This document shows, in pieces, positions 18,132-27,851 of a DNA stretch of 64,000 bases (positions within the stretch are counted from its first letter, which is position 1; each line of letters opens with the position of its first letter). This stretch comes from Vibrio jasicida CAIM 1864 = LMG 25398 (GTDB lineage: Bacteria; Pseudomonadota; Gammaproteobacteria; Enterobacterales; Vibrionaceae). A program made the translations under genes and the position numbers. The stretch lies in the NCBI RefSeq assembly GCF_000400365.1, contig NZ_BAOG01000014.1, forward strand, positions 62,001 through 126,000. The letters run 5' to 3'. The notes under the pieces were generated by a model. It made no database searches. It had not been told where the DNA came from and saw only the letters and a list, made by a program, of their open reading frames with translations.

Positions 18132-19139
18132 GTGATTGAAAAGATCTGGTTCGAAAACCATCCGCTTAAATACTTGCTATGGCCGCTTTTGTGGCCATTA
18201 AGCTTGCTGTTTGGTGCGATAAGCCAATCGAAACGCCGTCAATACCAAGTCGGCAAGAAAGAAGCCTACAAAGCACCCGTGCCTGTTGCGGTCGTTGGGA
18301 ACATTACTGCTGGTGGCAATGGTAAAACGCCAGTGGTAGTGTGGCTGGTAGAGCAATTGCAACTACTGGGTTATAAACCCGGAGTGGTATCGCGTGGTTA
18401 TGGCGCAAAAGCACCTCAGTATCCGCTTGTTCTTGATGATAATACACCAGCGAAACACTGTGGTGATGAGCCTAAGCTAATTCATCGTCGTACTGGTGCG
18501 CCAGTAGCCGTAGACCCGATTCGTTCTAATGCGGTGAAAGCATTGCTTGAAACTGGCGTTGACATCATTATTACTGACGATGGCCTCCAGCATTACGCTT
18601 TAGAGCGAGATATCGAGTTCGTTATCGTTGATGGTAATCGCCGCTTTGGCAATGAAAGCCTTATTCCACTTGGCCCACTACGTGAAGGGGTAGAGCGTCT
18701 TGCTGAAGTCGACTTTATCATCATTAATGGTGGTCAAGCTCAGCATGGCGAAATGCCAATGTCTTTAGCGCCATCAAAGGCGATCAATTTGAAGACGAAG
18801 CAGCAAGTGGATGTGAGTGAGTTGAAAGACTTAGTCGCATTTGCTGGTATTGGGCATCCACCTCGTTTTTTTAATACACTTAACGCAATGAATGCGGATG
18901 TCAAAGTCACGAAAGGGTTTGCCGATCATCAGGACTTTGACCAAAAAGAATTAGATGCATTGGCTCAACAAGGAGCGAATGTGATTATGACAGAAAAAGA
19001 TGCCGTTAAATGCGACCGCTATGCGCAAGACAATTGGTGGTATCTTCCTGTTTCTGCTCAGTTTGAACAACATGATGCAGAACGAATTTTAAATCGAATA
19101 AAAGAGGTTAAAGCGACTTATGGATCACCGTCTGCTTGA
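18132..19139 (+). CDS. lpxK: Tetraacyldisaccharide 4'-kinase LpxK
   Basis: Membrane-associated kinase that phosphorylates the 4' position of the lipid A disaccharide precursor. The 335-residue product has an N-terminal membrane-anchoring helix rich in Leu and Trp and a Walker A-like loop ([13 protein letters not shown]) near residues 55-67. The Asp-Asp-Gly-Leu-Gln-His motif near 150 is characteristic of LpxK. The start is GTG 18132, matching the family N-terminus Met-Ile-Glu-Lys-Ile-Trp. The last 20 bases overlap ycaR, so expression is coupled within the LPS operon. Confidence 0.95.
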   Translation: MIEKIWFENHPLKYLLWPLLWPLSLLFGAISQSKRRQYQVGKKEAYKAPVPVAVVGNITAGGNGKTPVVVWLVEQLQLLGYKPGVVSRGYGAKAPQYPLVLDDNTPAKHCGDEPKLIHRRTGAPVAVDPIRSNAVKALLETGVDIIITDDGLQHYALERDIEFVIVDGNRRFGNESLIPLGPLREGVERLAEVDFIIINGGQAQHGEMPMSLAPSKAINLKTKQQVDVSELKDLVAFAGIGHPPRFFNTLNAMNADVKVTKGFADHQDFDQKELDALAQQGANVIMTEKDAVKCDRYAQDNWWYLPVSAQFEQHDAERILNRIKEVKATYGSPSA

Positions 19140-19299
19140 GATTGTAGCTTGCCCTGTGTGCAAAGGTAAGCTGACGTACGATAAAGATAATCAAGAGTTG
19201 ATCTGCAAATTAGATCGCCTTGCTTACCCAATCAAAGAGGGTATTCCTGTTCTCCTTGAACCAGAAGCAAGAACCATGAGCATGGACGAGGGACGCTAA
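19120..19299 (+). CDS. ycaR: Trm112-like protein YcaR (UPF0434)
   Basis: Small protein of 59 residues starting at ATG 19120 inside the end of lpxK and stopping at 19299, where TAATG also starts kdsB. It begins [14 protein letters not shown], giving a Cys-x-x-Cys pair at residues 11 and 14. A third cysteine lies near residue 31 (Leu-Ile-Cys-Lys), then the family's [12 protein letters not shown]. This is the Trm112/UPF0434 zinc-ribbon-like fold. The bacterial role is unsettled; eukaryotic Trm112 activates methyltransferases. The lpxK-ycaR-kdsB order is the same as in E. coli. Confidence 0.93.
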   Translation: MDHRLLEIVACPVCKGKLTYDKDNQELICKLDRLAYPIKEGIPVLLEPEARTMSMDEGR

Positions 19300-20054
19300 T
19301 GTCTTTTACGGTTGTCATTCCTGCGCGTTACGCGTCAAGCCGCTTACCGGGTAAGCCGTTGGCAGACATTGGTGGTAAACCAATGATCCAATGGGTTTAT
19401 GAGCAAGCGTTACAAGCGGGTGCTGAAGACGTGATTATTGCGACTGACGATGAGCGCGTATCGGCGGCTGCAGAGCAGTTTGGTGGCAAGGTTTGTATGA
19501 CCTCGCCAAACCATGAATCTGGCACTGAGCGACTAGCAGAAGTGGTAGAAAAAATGGCAATTCCTGCAGACCACATTGTGGTTAATGTTCAGGGTGATGA
19601 ACCATTGATTCCTCCGTCTATTATTCGCCAAGTAGCTGACAACCTAGCAGGTTGCGATGCGCCAATGGCAACGCTTGCGGTTGAGATTGAATCGGAAGAA
19701 GAAGTTTTTAACCCGAATGCGGTAAAAGTGGTCGCGGACGAGCGTGGTTACGCTATGTACTTTAGTCGTGCGACGATCCCTTGGGATCGTGACAACTTTG
19801 CCAAGCAAGACAAAACTATCGTAAATCCATTGATGCGTCACATTGGCATCTACGCTTACCGTGCTGGTTTCATCAACACTTATGTGAATTGGCAACCAAG
19901 TGCACTTGAGCAAATCGAGTGCTTGGAGCAACTTCGTGTGCTTTGGTACGGTGAAAAGATTCATGTTGCGGTTGCAAAAGAAGCGCCAGCAGCAGGTGTG
20001 GATACGCAAGCCGACCTTGAAGCGGTAAGAAAAATTATTGCAAAGCAAGCTTAG
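19299..20054 (+). CDS. kdsB: 3-deoxy-manno-octulosonate cytidylyltransferase (CMP-KDO synthetase)
   Basis: Cytoplasmic enzyme that activates KDO with CTP to CMP-KDO, the donor for the LPS inner core. The 251-residue product has the family's N-terminal [14 protein letters not shown] loop that binds CTP, the Ala-Thr-Asp-Asp-Glu-Arg segment near 50, and Asn-Val-Gln-Gly-Asp-Glu-Pro near 95 that holds metal. The start codon overlaps the ycaR stop by one base. It ends the msbA operon, with a terminator 30 bases downstream. Confidence 0.96.
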   Translation: MSFTVVIPARYASSRLPGKPLADIGGKPMIQWVYEQALQAGAEDVIIATDDERVSAAAEQFGGKVCMTSPNHESGTERLAEVVEKMAIPADHIVVNVQGDEPLIPPSIIRQVADNLAGCDAPMATLAVEIESEEEVFNPNAVKVVADERGYAMYFSRATIPWDRDNFAKQDKTIVNPLMRHIGIYAYRAGFINTYVNWQPSALEQIECLEQLRVLWYGEKIHVAVAKEAPAAGVDTQADLEAVRKIIAKQA

Positions 20055-20082
20055 TACACCGCACTGACTGATTTAGATAGAT

Positions 20083-20115
20083 AAAGGCTCCTAAGTTAGG
20101 AGCCTTTTCTTTTAT
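20083..20115 (+). terminator. Bidirectional terminator between kdsB and the SpoVR gene
   Basis: AAAGGCTCCTAA and TTAGGAGCCTTT pair around a very short loop, then a T-rich run. The convergent SpoVR gene ends 21 bases further on, so the element serves both strands. Confidence 0.88.
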
Positions 20116-20135
20116 TCATTAGTAGAAAGAGAGTT

Positions 20136-21695
20136 CTAGATATTTGTGTCGTACTGATTGCGTTTCGGACAGGTAGAGAGAATCTCTCGGTGTCCGGTAT
20201 CTTTTACTTCCTCCAAAATCACATCGAAGCCCCATAAGCGATAAACATGTTTCAACACCTCTTCATAACTGTTATCCAATGGAATTCGGTTATGAGGGAC
20301 GTATTGAAGTGTTAACGAACGATCGCCTCTCACATCCACGTTAAATACCTGAATGTTTGGCTCTAGATTGGCTAAGTTATATTGTGCGGCTAGCGCCTCT
20401 CGGATGCGTTTGTAACCCATCTCATCGTGAATGGCGGCAACCTCAACGAAGTTCTTACGATCATCATCATTAATGGCGAAAAGTTTAAAATCTCGCATTA
20501 GCTTTGGTGACAAGTATTGGCTGATAAAACTTTCATCTTTGAAGTTATGCATCGCAAAGTGAAGCGTGTCTAACCAATCGGCTCCGGCAATTTCTGGGAA
20601 CCACTCTTTATCCTCATCGGTTGGCTCTTCACAGATACGTTTTATGTCCCTGAACATCGCAAAGCCAAGCGCATAGGGGTTAATGCCGCTAAAGTACGGA
20701 CTGTTATAAGCAGGTTGAGCAACAACGCTGGTGTGGCTATGTAGAAATTCGAGAATAAACTTCTCTGATACTAAGCCTTCATCGTAAAGGTGATTCAGAA
20801 TCGTGTAGTGCCAAAATGTTGCCCACCCTTCATTCATAACTTGGGTTTGTTTCTGAGGGTAAAAGTACTGGCTGACTTTACGGACAATTCGGACGATTTC
20901 ACGCTGCCAAGGCTCCAGCAATGGCGCATGTTTCTCGAAGAAATAAAGCAGGTTTTCCTGTGGCTCACTTGGGAAACGAATCTTGATATCTTCTTCTTTA
21001 GTTTTTGCCTGTGGAACAGTACGCCAAAGTTCGTTCACTTGAGATTGAAGATAGGCTTCGCGCTCTTCTTGACGTGCTTTCTCTTCATTAATAGAGATTT
21101 TTTCGGGACGCTTATAGCGGTCTACACCGAAGTTCATTAATGCATGACATGAGTCAAGTAGTTGCTCAACTTCATGCACCCCGTATCGCTCTTCACATTC
21201 CGCAATGTAGTTCTTCGCAAACAAGAGATAGTCAATGATCGAGCTGGCGTCGGTCCACGTTTGGAACAGATAATTGCCCTTGAAGAACGAGTTGTGTCCA
21301 TAACAAGCGTGAGCGATAACAAGCGCCTGCATCGTGATGGTGTTCTCTTCCATCAAATAAGCGATACATGGGTTGGAGTTAATCACGATCTCGTAAGCCA
21401 AGCCCATTTGACCGTGTTTGTAGTTTTGCTCAGTTTGGATGAACTTTTTGCCAAACGACCAATGATTGTAGTTGATGGGCATACCGATACTTGAGTATGC
21501 ATCCATCATTTGTTCAGAGGTAATCACCTCGATTTGGTTTGGGTAAGTGTCGAGGCGATAATGCTCCGCGACACGCTTGATTTCTTTGTGATAACGCTCC
21601 AACAATTCAAACGTCCAGTCTGGGCCGTCTGGAAGCATATTTTCTCTGCGCTTCTTCGAAGCTTCCCCCGAAAGGTTTTTCGTTGCGGTATTCAT
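20136..21695 (-). CDS. SpoVR family protein
   Basis: Cytoplasmic protein of 519 residues, the usual SpoVR length (YcgB in E. coli). The biochemical role is unknown; in Bacillus the family is linked to the spore cortex, but in non-sporulating bacteria it is found with a PrkA kinase and a von Willebrand-domain protein, as here. Visible hallmarks are Met-Leu-Pro-Asp-Gly-Pro-Asp-Trp near residue 20, the His-Ala-Cys-Tyr-Gly-His-Asn-Ser-Phe-Phe-Lys stretch near 132, and Asn-Glu-Gly-Trp-Ala-Thr-Phe-Trp-His near 290. The many conserved His/Glu residues suggest a metal site (inference). It is 11 bases downstream of yeaH and is the last gene of the operon. Confidence 0.92.
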   Translation of the reverse strand: MNTATKNLSGEASKKRRENMLPDGPDWTFELLERYHKEIKRVAEHYRLDTYPNQIEVITSEQMMDAYSSIGMPINYNHWSFGKKFIQTEQNYKHGQMGLAYEIVINSNPCIAYLMEENTITMQALVIAHACYGHNSFFKGNYLFQTWTDASSIIDYLLFAKNYIAECEERYGVHEVEQLLDSCHALMNFGVDRYKRPEKISINEEKARQEEREAYLQSQVNELWRTVPQAKTKEEDIKIRFPSEPQENLLYFFEKHAPLLEPWQREIVRIVRKVSQYFYPQKQTQVMNEGWATFWHYTILNHLYDEGLVSEKFILEFLHSHTSVVAQPAYNSPYFSGINPYALGFAMFRDIKRICEEPTDEDKEWFPEIAGADWLDTLHFAMHNFKDESFISQYLSPKLMRDFKLFAINDDDRKNFVEVAAIHDEMGYKRIREALAAQYNLANLEPNIQVFNVDVRGDRSLTLQYVPHNRIPLDNSYEEVLKHVYRLWGFDVILEEVKDTGHREILSTCPKRNQYDTNI

Positions 21696-21706
21696 CGCTA
21701 GCCTCC

Positions 21707-22978
21707 TTACGCCGTTTCTTTTTGGAATAGTTCACGGAAGACTGGGAAGATATCCTCCACAGAGCGGATGTTTTTCATGGCAAAGTTTGGGAAGGCTTCA
21801 GCAAGCTTCTCGTATTCATGCCATAGCGTTTGGTGTGAGCGTCGGGTGATCTCAATGTATGAATAGTACTGACAGTTAGGAAGCAGTTTATTCACTAGGA
21901 GTTCACGGCAACGCGGAGAATCGTCAGCCCAATTATCCCCATCGGATGCCTGTGCGGCGTAGATGTTCCATTGGCCTACAGGATAGCGGTCTTGCACGAT
22001 TTCGTTCATTAGCTTGAGAGCGCTCGACACAATTGTTCCACCCGTTTCTTGCGAGTAGAAGAACTCATGTTCATCGACCTCTTTTGCTTGAGTATGGTGA
22101 CGAATGAATACGACCTCTACATTTTCGTAGGTGCGCGTCAAGAACAGGTATAAAAGAACATAGAAGCGTTTTGCGATATCTTTGGTGGCTTGGTCCATAG
22201 AACCTGAAACGTCCATCAGACAAAACATGACCGCTTGGCTCGATGGCACAGGGCGCTTCTCATAGTTCTTGAAACGTAAGTCGAAGGTATCAATGAAGGG
22301 CACGCTTTCGATTTTCTTGCGCAGATCCTCAATTTCCTTCTTCAGACGATTTTCCTCGAGCTGCTGAGCTGGCTCGATGTTTTTGATGCGAGTAAGCTCA
22401 TCCTCTAGTTCATTAAGAAGACGCTTTTTACCTGCTGTCATTGCGGTACGTCGAGCAAGTGATTGCTGCAACGAACGCACAATGGCAATGTTGGACGGAA
22501 TGCCTGCAGTTTGGTAACCCGCACGATGGGTCTTCCATTCAGTTATTTTAGCAATCTGATTTTTTTCAAGATTGGGTAACTCCAAATCCTCGAACAAGAT
22601 ATCGAGATATTCATCTTTGGATATCTGGAAAACAAACTCGTCTTGGCCTTCGCCATCAGGACTCGCATTGCCTTCTCCTGCGCCACCACCTTGACCTCCA
22701 CCTTTCGGGCGCTCGATTTTGTCACCAGTAATAAATTGGTCGTTGCCAGGGTGCACACGCTCACGTACGCCCCCTTTACCCTGATGAAACATAGGTTCGT
22801 TGATGTCTTTGTGCGGTATTGCAACGTCTTCGCCCGTTTCCGTGTTTGTGATCGAGCGTCGATTCACTGCGTCAGCTACCGACTCTTTAATCTGCTCTTT
22901 ATGGCGTTTCAAGAAGCGCTGTCGATTAACAGCGCTCTTGTTCTTACCATTGAGCCTTCGGTCTATAAATTGCGCCAT
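21707..22978 (-). CDS. yeaH: YeaH/YhbH family (UPF0229, DUF444) protein
   Basis: Cytoplasmic protein of 423 residues. The N-terminus ([12 protein letters not shown]) is the family signature. A charged, glycine-rich linker lies near 75-115 and a coiled-coil segment near 190-225. The C-terminal von Willebrand A-like domain has Asp-Val-Ser-Gly-Ser-Met-Asp near 260, a metal-ion-dependent adhesion-type motif. The start at 22978 matches the family N-terminus and has a GAGG site; the frame beginning at 23002 is too long. It sits between the PrkA kinase and SpoVR. The family's function is not defined, but the trio is induced under starvation and stress in E. coli. Confidence 0.92.
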   Translation of the reverse strand: MAQFIDRRLNGKNKSAVNRQRFLKRHKEQIKESVADAVNRRSITNTETGEDVAIPHKDINEPMFHQGKGGVRERVHPGNDQFITGDKIERPKGGGQGGGAGEGNASPDGEGQDEFVFQISKDEYLDILFEDLELPNLEKNQIAKITEWKTHRAGYQTAGIPSNIAIVRSLQQSLARRTAMTAGKKRLLNELEDELTRIKNIEPAQQLEENRLKKEIEDLRKKIESVPFIDTFDLRFKNYEKRPVPSSQAVMFCLMDVSGSMDQATKDIAKRFYVLLYLFLTRTYENVEVVFIRHHTQAKEVDEHEFFYSQETGGTIVSSALKLMNEIVQDRYPVGQWNIYAAQASDGDNWADDSPRCRELLVNKLLPNCQYYSYIEITRRSHQTLWHEYEKLAEAFPNFAMKNIRSVEDIFPVFRELFQKETA

Positions 22979-23023
22979 GAAATAGCCCTCTTCATGTTTC
23001 ACAAGCGACCTAACTCAAACTGG

Positions 23024-24958
23024 TTAGGATGACTTACGTACTCGTAGGTACCACTCAGAAAGTAGGCGAACCTGTTTCTCGGTATAGCCTTTTTCCATCA
23101 TGCGAGCGACAAAGTCGTCGTGTTTCTTCTGATCTTCAGAAGACGTTTTCGCATTGAATGAAATAACCGGAAGTAGCTCTTCGGTATTGGAGAACATTTT
23201 CTTCTCGATTACCGTGCGCAGTTTTTCGTAGCTGGTCCAAACTGGATTCAGACCATTGTTATTGGCTTTCGCACGAAGCACAAAGTTGACGATTTCGTTT
23301 CGGAAATCTTTCGGGTTTGAAATGCCAGCGGTTTTCTCGATCTTCTCTAGTTCAGCATTCAGAGAGGCACGGTCAAACAGCTGACCTGTTTCTGGATCGC
23401 GGTATTCTTGATCTTGAATCCAGAAATCTGCGTAAGTCACGTAGCGGTCAAAGATGTTCTGGCCATATTCAGAATAAGACTCTAGGTAGGCCGTTTGTAC
23501 TTCTTTGCCGATGAACTCGACGTAACGTGGTACAAGGTAACCCTTCAAGAACTCGAGGTACTTTTCTGCCATTTCAGAAGGGAACTGCTCACGCTCAACT
23601 TGCTGCTCAATCACGTAGAATAGGTGGACAGGGTTTGCCGCTACTTCGGTTTGGTCGAAGTTAAACACACGCGATAGAATCTTGAACGCGAAACGGGTGG
23701 AAAGACCGTTCATACCTTCATCGACACCGGCAAAGTCGCGGTACTCTTGGTAACTCTTCGCTTTCGGATCGGTATCTTTCAGTGTTTCACCATCGTAGAC
23801 ACGCATCTTCGAGAAAATGGACGAGTTCTCAGGCTCTTTGAGTCGAGACAGAATACTGAACTGTGCCAGAGTCTCGAGTGTGCTTGGTGAACAAGGTGCT
23901 TTAGAAAGTTCACTGTTTTCAAGTAGTTTCTGGTAGATCTTCACTTCTTCCGATACACGTAAACAGTAAGGGACTTTCACTATGTATACACGGTCTAAGA
24001 ATGCTTCGTTGTTCTTGTTATTACGGAACGTTTGCCACTCTGATTCATTTGAGTGGGCCAAAATCATGCCGTCGAATGGGATAGCAGACAACCCTTCCGT
24101 ACCGTTAAAGTTACCTTCTTGAGTTGCCGTCAAGAGAGGGTGTAGCACCTTGATTGGCGCTTTGAACATCTCCACGAATTCCATCAAACCTTGATTTGCT
24201 TTACATAGCGCGCCGGAATAGCTGTAAGCATCTGGGTCATCTTGTGAAAAGTGTTCAAGCTGGCGAATATCAACTTTACCAACCAATGATGAGATGTCTT
24301 GGTTGTTTTCATCGCCGGGTTCAGTCTTCGCAATTGCAACTTGGTCTAGGATAGAAGGACGCACCTTAAGCACCTTGAACTTGGTGATATCACCGCCAAA
24401 CTCGTGCAGACGTTTTGCAGCCCAAGGTGACATGATAGAGCGTAGGTAGCGATGCTCAATACCGTATTCTTTCTTAAGGATTTCGCCGTCTTCCGAAGCA
24501 TTAAATAAGCAGAAAGGATGATCATTTACGGGGCTGCGCTCACCATTGGCGCTGAGCACGTAAACTGGCATTTTTTCCATCAGTGCTTTTAACTTCTCAG
24601 CCAGTGATGATTTACCACCACCTACTGGGCCAAGAAGGTAAAGAATTTGTTTTCGTTCTTCCAAACCTTGCGCGGCGTGTTTGAGATAAGACACGATCTG
24701 TTCGATAGCGTCTTCCATGCCGTAGAAGTCTTTGAAGGTTTCATAACGAGAGATCACTCGGTTTGAGAAGATGCGGCTCAGTCTTGGATCTTGCGCAGTA
24801 TCAATGACTTCTGGTTCCCCAATCGCTATGAGAAGTCGTTCTGCTGCATTGGCATAAGCGCTTTTATCGTCCTTGCACAGGGCTAAGAAATCCTGCAACG
24901 ACATCTCTTCATCTTTTGAAGCTTCATATCTTGATTGATAGTGGTCGAAAATACTCAT
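23024..24958 (-). CDS. yeaG: PrkA family serine protein kinase (YeaG)
   Basis: Soluble protein of 644 residues, exactly the length of E. coli YeaG, a protein kinase involved in nitrogen-starvation and stationary-phase responses. An AAA-type N-terminal domain carries Walker A Gly-Pro-Val-Gly-Gly-Gly-Lys-Ser-Ser near residue 112, and the C-terminal part (about 400-640) is the PrkA kinase domain. ATG 24958 has a strong AAGGGG ribosome-binding site; the longer frame to 25015 is not needed. It heads the yeaG-yeaH-SpoVR operon with gaps of 45 and 11 bases. The control region lies in the 490-base gap upstream. Confidence 0.93.
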   Translation of the reverse strand: MSIFDHYQSRYEASKDEEMSLQDFLALCKDDKSAYANAAERLLIAIGEPEVIDTAQDPRLSRIFSNRVISRYETFKDFYGMEDAIEQIVSYLKHAAQGLEERKQILYLLGPVGGGKSSLAEKLKALMEKMPVYVLSANGERSPVNDHPFCLFNASEDGEILKKEYGIEHRYLRSIMSPWAAKRLHEFGGDITKFKVLKVRPSILDQVAIAKTEPGDENNQDISSLVGKVDIRQLEHFSQDDPDAYSYSGALCKANQGLMEFVEMFKAPIKVLHPLLTATQEGNFNGTEGLSAIPFDGMILAHSNESEWQTFRNNKNNEAFLDRVYIVKVPYCLRVSEEVKIYQKLLENSELSKAPCSPSTLETLAQFSILSRLKEPENSSIFSKMRVYDGETLKDTDPKAKSYQEYRDFAGVDEGMNGLSTRFAFKILSRVFNFDQTEVAANPVHLFYVIEQQVEREQFPSEMAEKYLEFLKGYLVPRYVEFIGKEVQTAYLESYSEYGQNIFDRYVTYADFWIQDQEYRDPETGQLFDRASLNAELEKIEKTAGISNPKDFRNEIVNFVLRAKANNNGLNPVWTSYEKLRTVIEKKMFSNTEELLPVISFNAKTSSEDQKKHDDFVARMMEKGYTEKQVRLLSEWYLRVRKSS

Positions 24959-25402
24959 GTCGCTTTCCCCTTTAATAGTCAGTCTACCGACGAACGTTGA
25001 CGCAGGCTTACCCACCTTTGATATGTCCTTCGTTGTATGAACTTATACGCCCTGTTATCGCATTTGGTTTGTACCGAACCCCAGTTAGGTCACGCCAAAG
25101 GCTTTGCTTTATGGACAATTTTTCACTGCAACGGAGGACGGTGGATAGGTACCTTTCAATCACTCCCTTTCTCATTTTAAGCCTAGTCGGGGATTTCCAA
25201 TTTTGCTTAACAATTATGAATTTATTGCAAAAGTGACATTTGAATCACTGTTTAATGAGAGAAGAATTTGTGTTGTGAATGACAGTATAAGAAATCAATT
25301 ATTTGGCGATAAATCGTCGATATCAGTGAATTCTAGGTGGTGTTTGGGAAAGCGTAGAGAAAGCTGACAGGTGAGATTTGATAAAATCGTGACAGGGGAG
25401 AT
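24959..25402 (-). other. Intergenic region upstream of yeaG
   Basis: About 440 bases without a supportable gene. It must hold the yeaG promoter. I found no sigma54 (-24/-12) site and no clear sigma70 pair. Open frames of up to 79 codons on the plus strand have no ribosome-binding site or family resemblance. Confidence 0.5.
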
Positions 25403-25431
25403 GAAAAAAGGAGAGCGTTTACTCTCCTTTT
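25403..25431 (-). terminator. Terminator after yfbU
   Basis: AAAAGGAGAG and CTCTCCTTTT form a perfect 10-bp stem with a 6-base loop; on the minus strand it ends in a T run. It lies 16 bases beyond the yfbU stop. Confidence 0.9.
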
Positions 25432-25446
25432 CAAATGCTTAGTGCG

Positions 25447-25947
25447 TTATGCACTGAAAATTTGCGCCAATTCGTTTGCACACAAATGGTACTGACGAGG
25501 GCAGTTGCGCCATGTTTTCAACATGCGCTGGTATTTTTCCTGCATTGGCATTTGGCTGTTGAAGTGGTGATCAGCCTTATCAAATTGAGGATATAGACCT
25601 TCAGAATCCACAAGGAAACGAACGTAATGCACTTGTTGGGCTTCTGTTGCGATATCAAAACCAAGGAATTGCAGACGGCGTTGATCGACTTTGCTGCGCT
25701 CTTCGTCATCCAGCATCTTGTTGGATTCTTGCATCGCATGGTACATCTCCATGATGTCGATGATTTCACGACATTCAGATTCAGTAATGCAGCCAAAATC
25801 TTTGTTCAGTTCGCGCATTTGCAGCTCGTAACCACGTTCTACGATGGTCTGTAGACGCTTGTATTTTGCTGCGCTGCTAGGGTCCATCTGAGACATTAGG
25901 TTGTACTGGTTTGATAAGATCAAACGTTGAGCGTTTGACATTTCCAT
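25447..25947 (-). CDS. yfbU: YfbU family (UPF0304) protein
   Basis: Cytoplasmic, mainly helical protein of 166 residues and unknown function. It closely follows the E. coli YfbU pattern: Met-Glu-Met-x-[11 protein letters not shown] at the N-terminus, Thr-Ile-Val-Glu-Arg-Gly-Tyr near 30, Asp-Ile-Met-Glu-Met-Tyr-His-Ala-Met near 65, and Cys-Pro-Arg-Gln-Tyr-His-Leu near 150. The start at 25947 keeps the family N-terminus. It is monocistronic, with its own terminator and an inverted repeat upstream. Confidence 0.92.
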   Translation of the reverse strand: MEMSNAQRLILSNQYNLMSQMDPSSAAKYKRLQTIVERGYELQMRELNKDFGCITESECREIIDIMEMYHAMQESNKMLDDEERSKVDQRRLQFLGFDIATEAQQVHYVRFLVDSEGLYPQFDKADHHFNSQMPMQEKYQRMLKTWRNCPRQYHLCANELAQIFSA

Positions 25948-25992
25948 GATGACCTCACTAAATAATCTAATACATTTTTAATGTGCTTAGGT

Positions 25993-26016
25993 TAACGTTT
26001 CAGACGTTACTGAAAC
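25993..26016. promoter_or_regulatory. Inverted repeats upstream of yfbU
   Basis: GTTTCAG-acgtta-CTGAAAC (25997-26016) overlaps TAACG-N7-CGTTA (25993-26009), 50-70 bases upstream of the yfbU start. It is a candidate operator. No regulator is identified. Confidence 0.4.
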
Positions 26017-26105
26017 ATGATCTCAACACATATTTAATATGAAAAATGGCAAGAATTATCAAATTTAGCCAGTTTACAAACAGCGTATGAATGCGTTGTG
26101 ACATG

Positions 26106-26771
26106 CTATTTGTGGTAGTGGTTGTATATGTAATCTCGATCCGAGAATACTCTTAACCATTCTGGTTTGAATACGGTTAGGACCGCCAATGACATCCCAT
26201 TAAGAAGCCCCTCGGGGAAAGCGAGTAATGGCACAAAAACAAAGTAGTTGTGCTGGATGGTTTGCCAGTCGTAATGACCGACTGATAGATGATAAACTGA
26301 GTTAATGAGTAGGTGTAAGCTACCGGTTAGTGCTCCATTGAAGAATCCCGCCACAAAAATGAAGACAAAAATATTGCGTGGCAAATATTGATAGCTGAGT
26401 AGAAAAACGAGGTAGCTTATTAGTATTGGTACCAGTGCAGAAAGTACGAGCGCACTTGGCAGCATTAATAGAGGAATACCGTGAATCAAATGATTGATGA
26501 TCATGGCAGGGATACAGAGCAGAAAAGCCATTCGCCAACCGTACATCATTGTTAGCGTTGTCAAAGCAAGAAAGTGGATTTGCAACCCTTCTTTCACACC
26601 GGCTTGTGCAGACCACAAAATGCTAAGCAAGAAGAGCGTTGCGAAGATCAAATGTTGAAATGGTTTTTCTTGTTCCATTTTAGGCCAAACGACTGTTCGC
26701 CAATCGGGTAGGCAATGCATGATTACAACCCAACCAACAATGATGACCGATACGAAATTAAACCAATCCAT
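26106..26771 (-). CDS. CbiM-like integral membrane protein
   Basis: Predicted inner-membrane protein of 221 residues with six or seven hydrophobic helices. The overall pattern resembles the CbiM/S-component type of energy-coupling-factor permease that takes up metal ions or vitamins, including a membrane-embedded Asn-His-Leu-Ile-His-Gly segment near residue 95. I see no coupling ATPase or CbiQ partner nearby, so it would work alone or with subunits encoded elsewhere. The start at 26771 follows an AGGA site; the frame beginning at 26870 adds a basic stretch that is not membrane-like. It follows the pflA terminator, so it probably has its own promoter. The family assignment is tentative. Confidence 0.5.
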   Translation of the reverse strand: MDWFNFVSVIIVGWVVIMHCLPDWRTVVWPKMEQEKPFQHLIFATLFLLSILWSAQAGVKEGLQIHFLALTTLTMMYGWRMAFLLCIPAMIINHLIHGIPLLMLPSALVLSALVPILISYLVFLLSYQYLPRNIFVFIFVAGFFNGALTGSLHLLINSVYHLSVGHYDWQTIQHNYFVFVPLLAFPEGLLNGMSLAVLTVFKPEWLRVFSDRDYIYNHYHK

Positions 26772-26908
26772 GTTTGATATCCTGACTTTTGATTCCTTAC
26801 GAGCTTTACTTACCGTTTTAACTGTGTAGCAGGTTTGTATACGTTTAATGTGTCGAGTATAGGGCATCAAATGTTTTGATTTGTTTGGTACTCTCGACGG
26901 TAATATGA

Positions 26909-26940
26909 GTAAAAAAATACCAGCGAATTGCTGGTATTTT
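26909..26940 (-). terminator. Terminator after pflA
   Basis: AAAATACCAGC and GCTGGTATTTT form a perfect 11-bp stem with a 5-base loop. On the minus strand a T run follows. It is 27 bases after the pflA stop. Confidence 0.9.
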
Positions 26941-26966
26941 TAATTTATTCAATAACCTAATATGAC

Positions 26967-27707
26967 TTAGTATTTCACATTTGGATGGTATTGGGAAAGG
27001 ATCGATTGGATTTCATCCATCGTTTCTTTCGATGGAGGGTTTACACCATCTAATGGGTAATCAAGCCCTAATGCTTCCCATTTATGCGCACCAAGTTTGT
27101 GGTACGGAAGAAGTTCCACTTTCTCAATGTTGTCCATATCTTTGATGAATTCACCAAGCATATGTGCCGCTTCAGGTTCATCTGTATAGCCCGGAACAAC
27201 CACGTAGCGGATCCACGTTTTTTGACCGATTTTATGTAGATAGCGAGCGAAGTCTAAAACTCTACGGTTCGAAACGCCGATGAAATCTTGGTGAATTTCG
27301 TCTTTCATGTGCTTAAGGTCAAGCATTACAAGGTCTGTCGCTTCAAGCACTTCATCGATAACATCGGTATGTTTGCGGATGTAACCATTGGTATCAAGAC
27401 AAGTGTGAATACCTTCCGCTTGAGCTGCGCGGAAGAAGTCTCGCACAAATTCTGGTTGAAGCATCGCTTCGCCACCAGAACAAGTAATGCCACCACCTGA
27501 TGCATTCATGAAATGACGGTAGGTTTTTGCTTCAGCAATAATTTCTTCAACCGTCACTTCTTTGCCGTCATGCGTATCCCAAGTATCGCGGTTATGGCAA
27601 TACTTACAACGCATTAAACAACCTTGCAAGAAGACGATAAATCGAATACCGGGTCCGTCTACGGTACCACATGACTCAAACGAGTGAATACGACCAGCTG
27701 TTGACAT
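26967..27707 (-). CDS. pflA: Pyruvate formate-lyase activating enzyme
   Basis: Radical SAM enzyme that places the glycyl radical on PflB under anaerobic conditions. The 246-residue product has the cluster-binding Cys-x3-Cys-x2-Cys at residues 30, 34 and 37, preceded by the family motif Asp-Gly-Pro-Gly-Ile-Arg. A glycine-rich [11 protein letters not shown] segment near 70-80 binds S-adenosylmethionine. Length matches the E. coli enzyme. It is separated from pflB by an LpxR-like gene, whereas pflB and pflA are adjacent in E. coli. A terminator follows. Confidence 0.96.
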   Translation of the reverse strand: MSTAGRIHSFESCGTVDGPGIRFIVFLQGCLMRCKYCHNRDTWDTHDGKEVTVEEIIAEAKTYRHFMNASGGGITCSGGEAMLQPEFVRDFFRAAQAEGIHTCLDTNGYIRKHTDVIDEVLEATDLVMLDLKHMKDEIHQDFIGVSNRRVLDFARYLHKIGQKTWIRYVVVPGYTDEPEAAHMLGEFIKDMDNIEKVELLPYHKLGAHKWEALGLDYPLDGVNPPSKETMDEIQSILSQYHPNVKY

Positions 27708-27851
27708 CTTTTGCTCTCATTTTTTAATAAATTCTACCCGTTATTTTATTACAAATTGCAGGGTTAAAACAGTCTTGGAGAGGGGCGTTGGCGAGATATT
27801 GAGCAAAGAAAGCGGCGAATGAAAACTCACACGCCGCACAGGGACTTATAT

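Noticed and set aside
24997..25236. 79-codon plus-strand open frame upstream of yeaG
   Set aside because: It overlaps the yeaG leader, has no ribosome-binding site and a composition typical of random sequence.
26866..26880. FNR site at ATCAA...TTGAT upstream of the CbiM-like gene
   Set aside because: The half-sites are in the wrong orientation and spaced by five bases.
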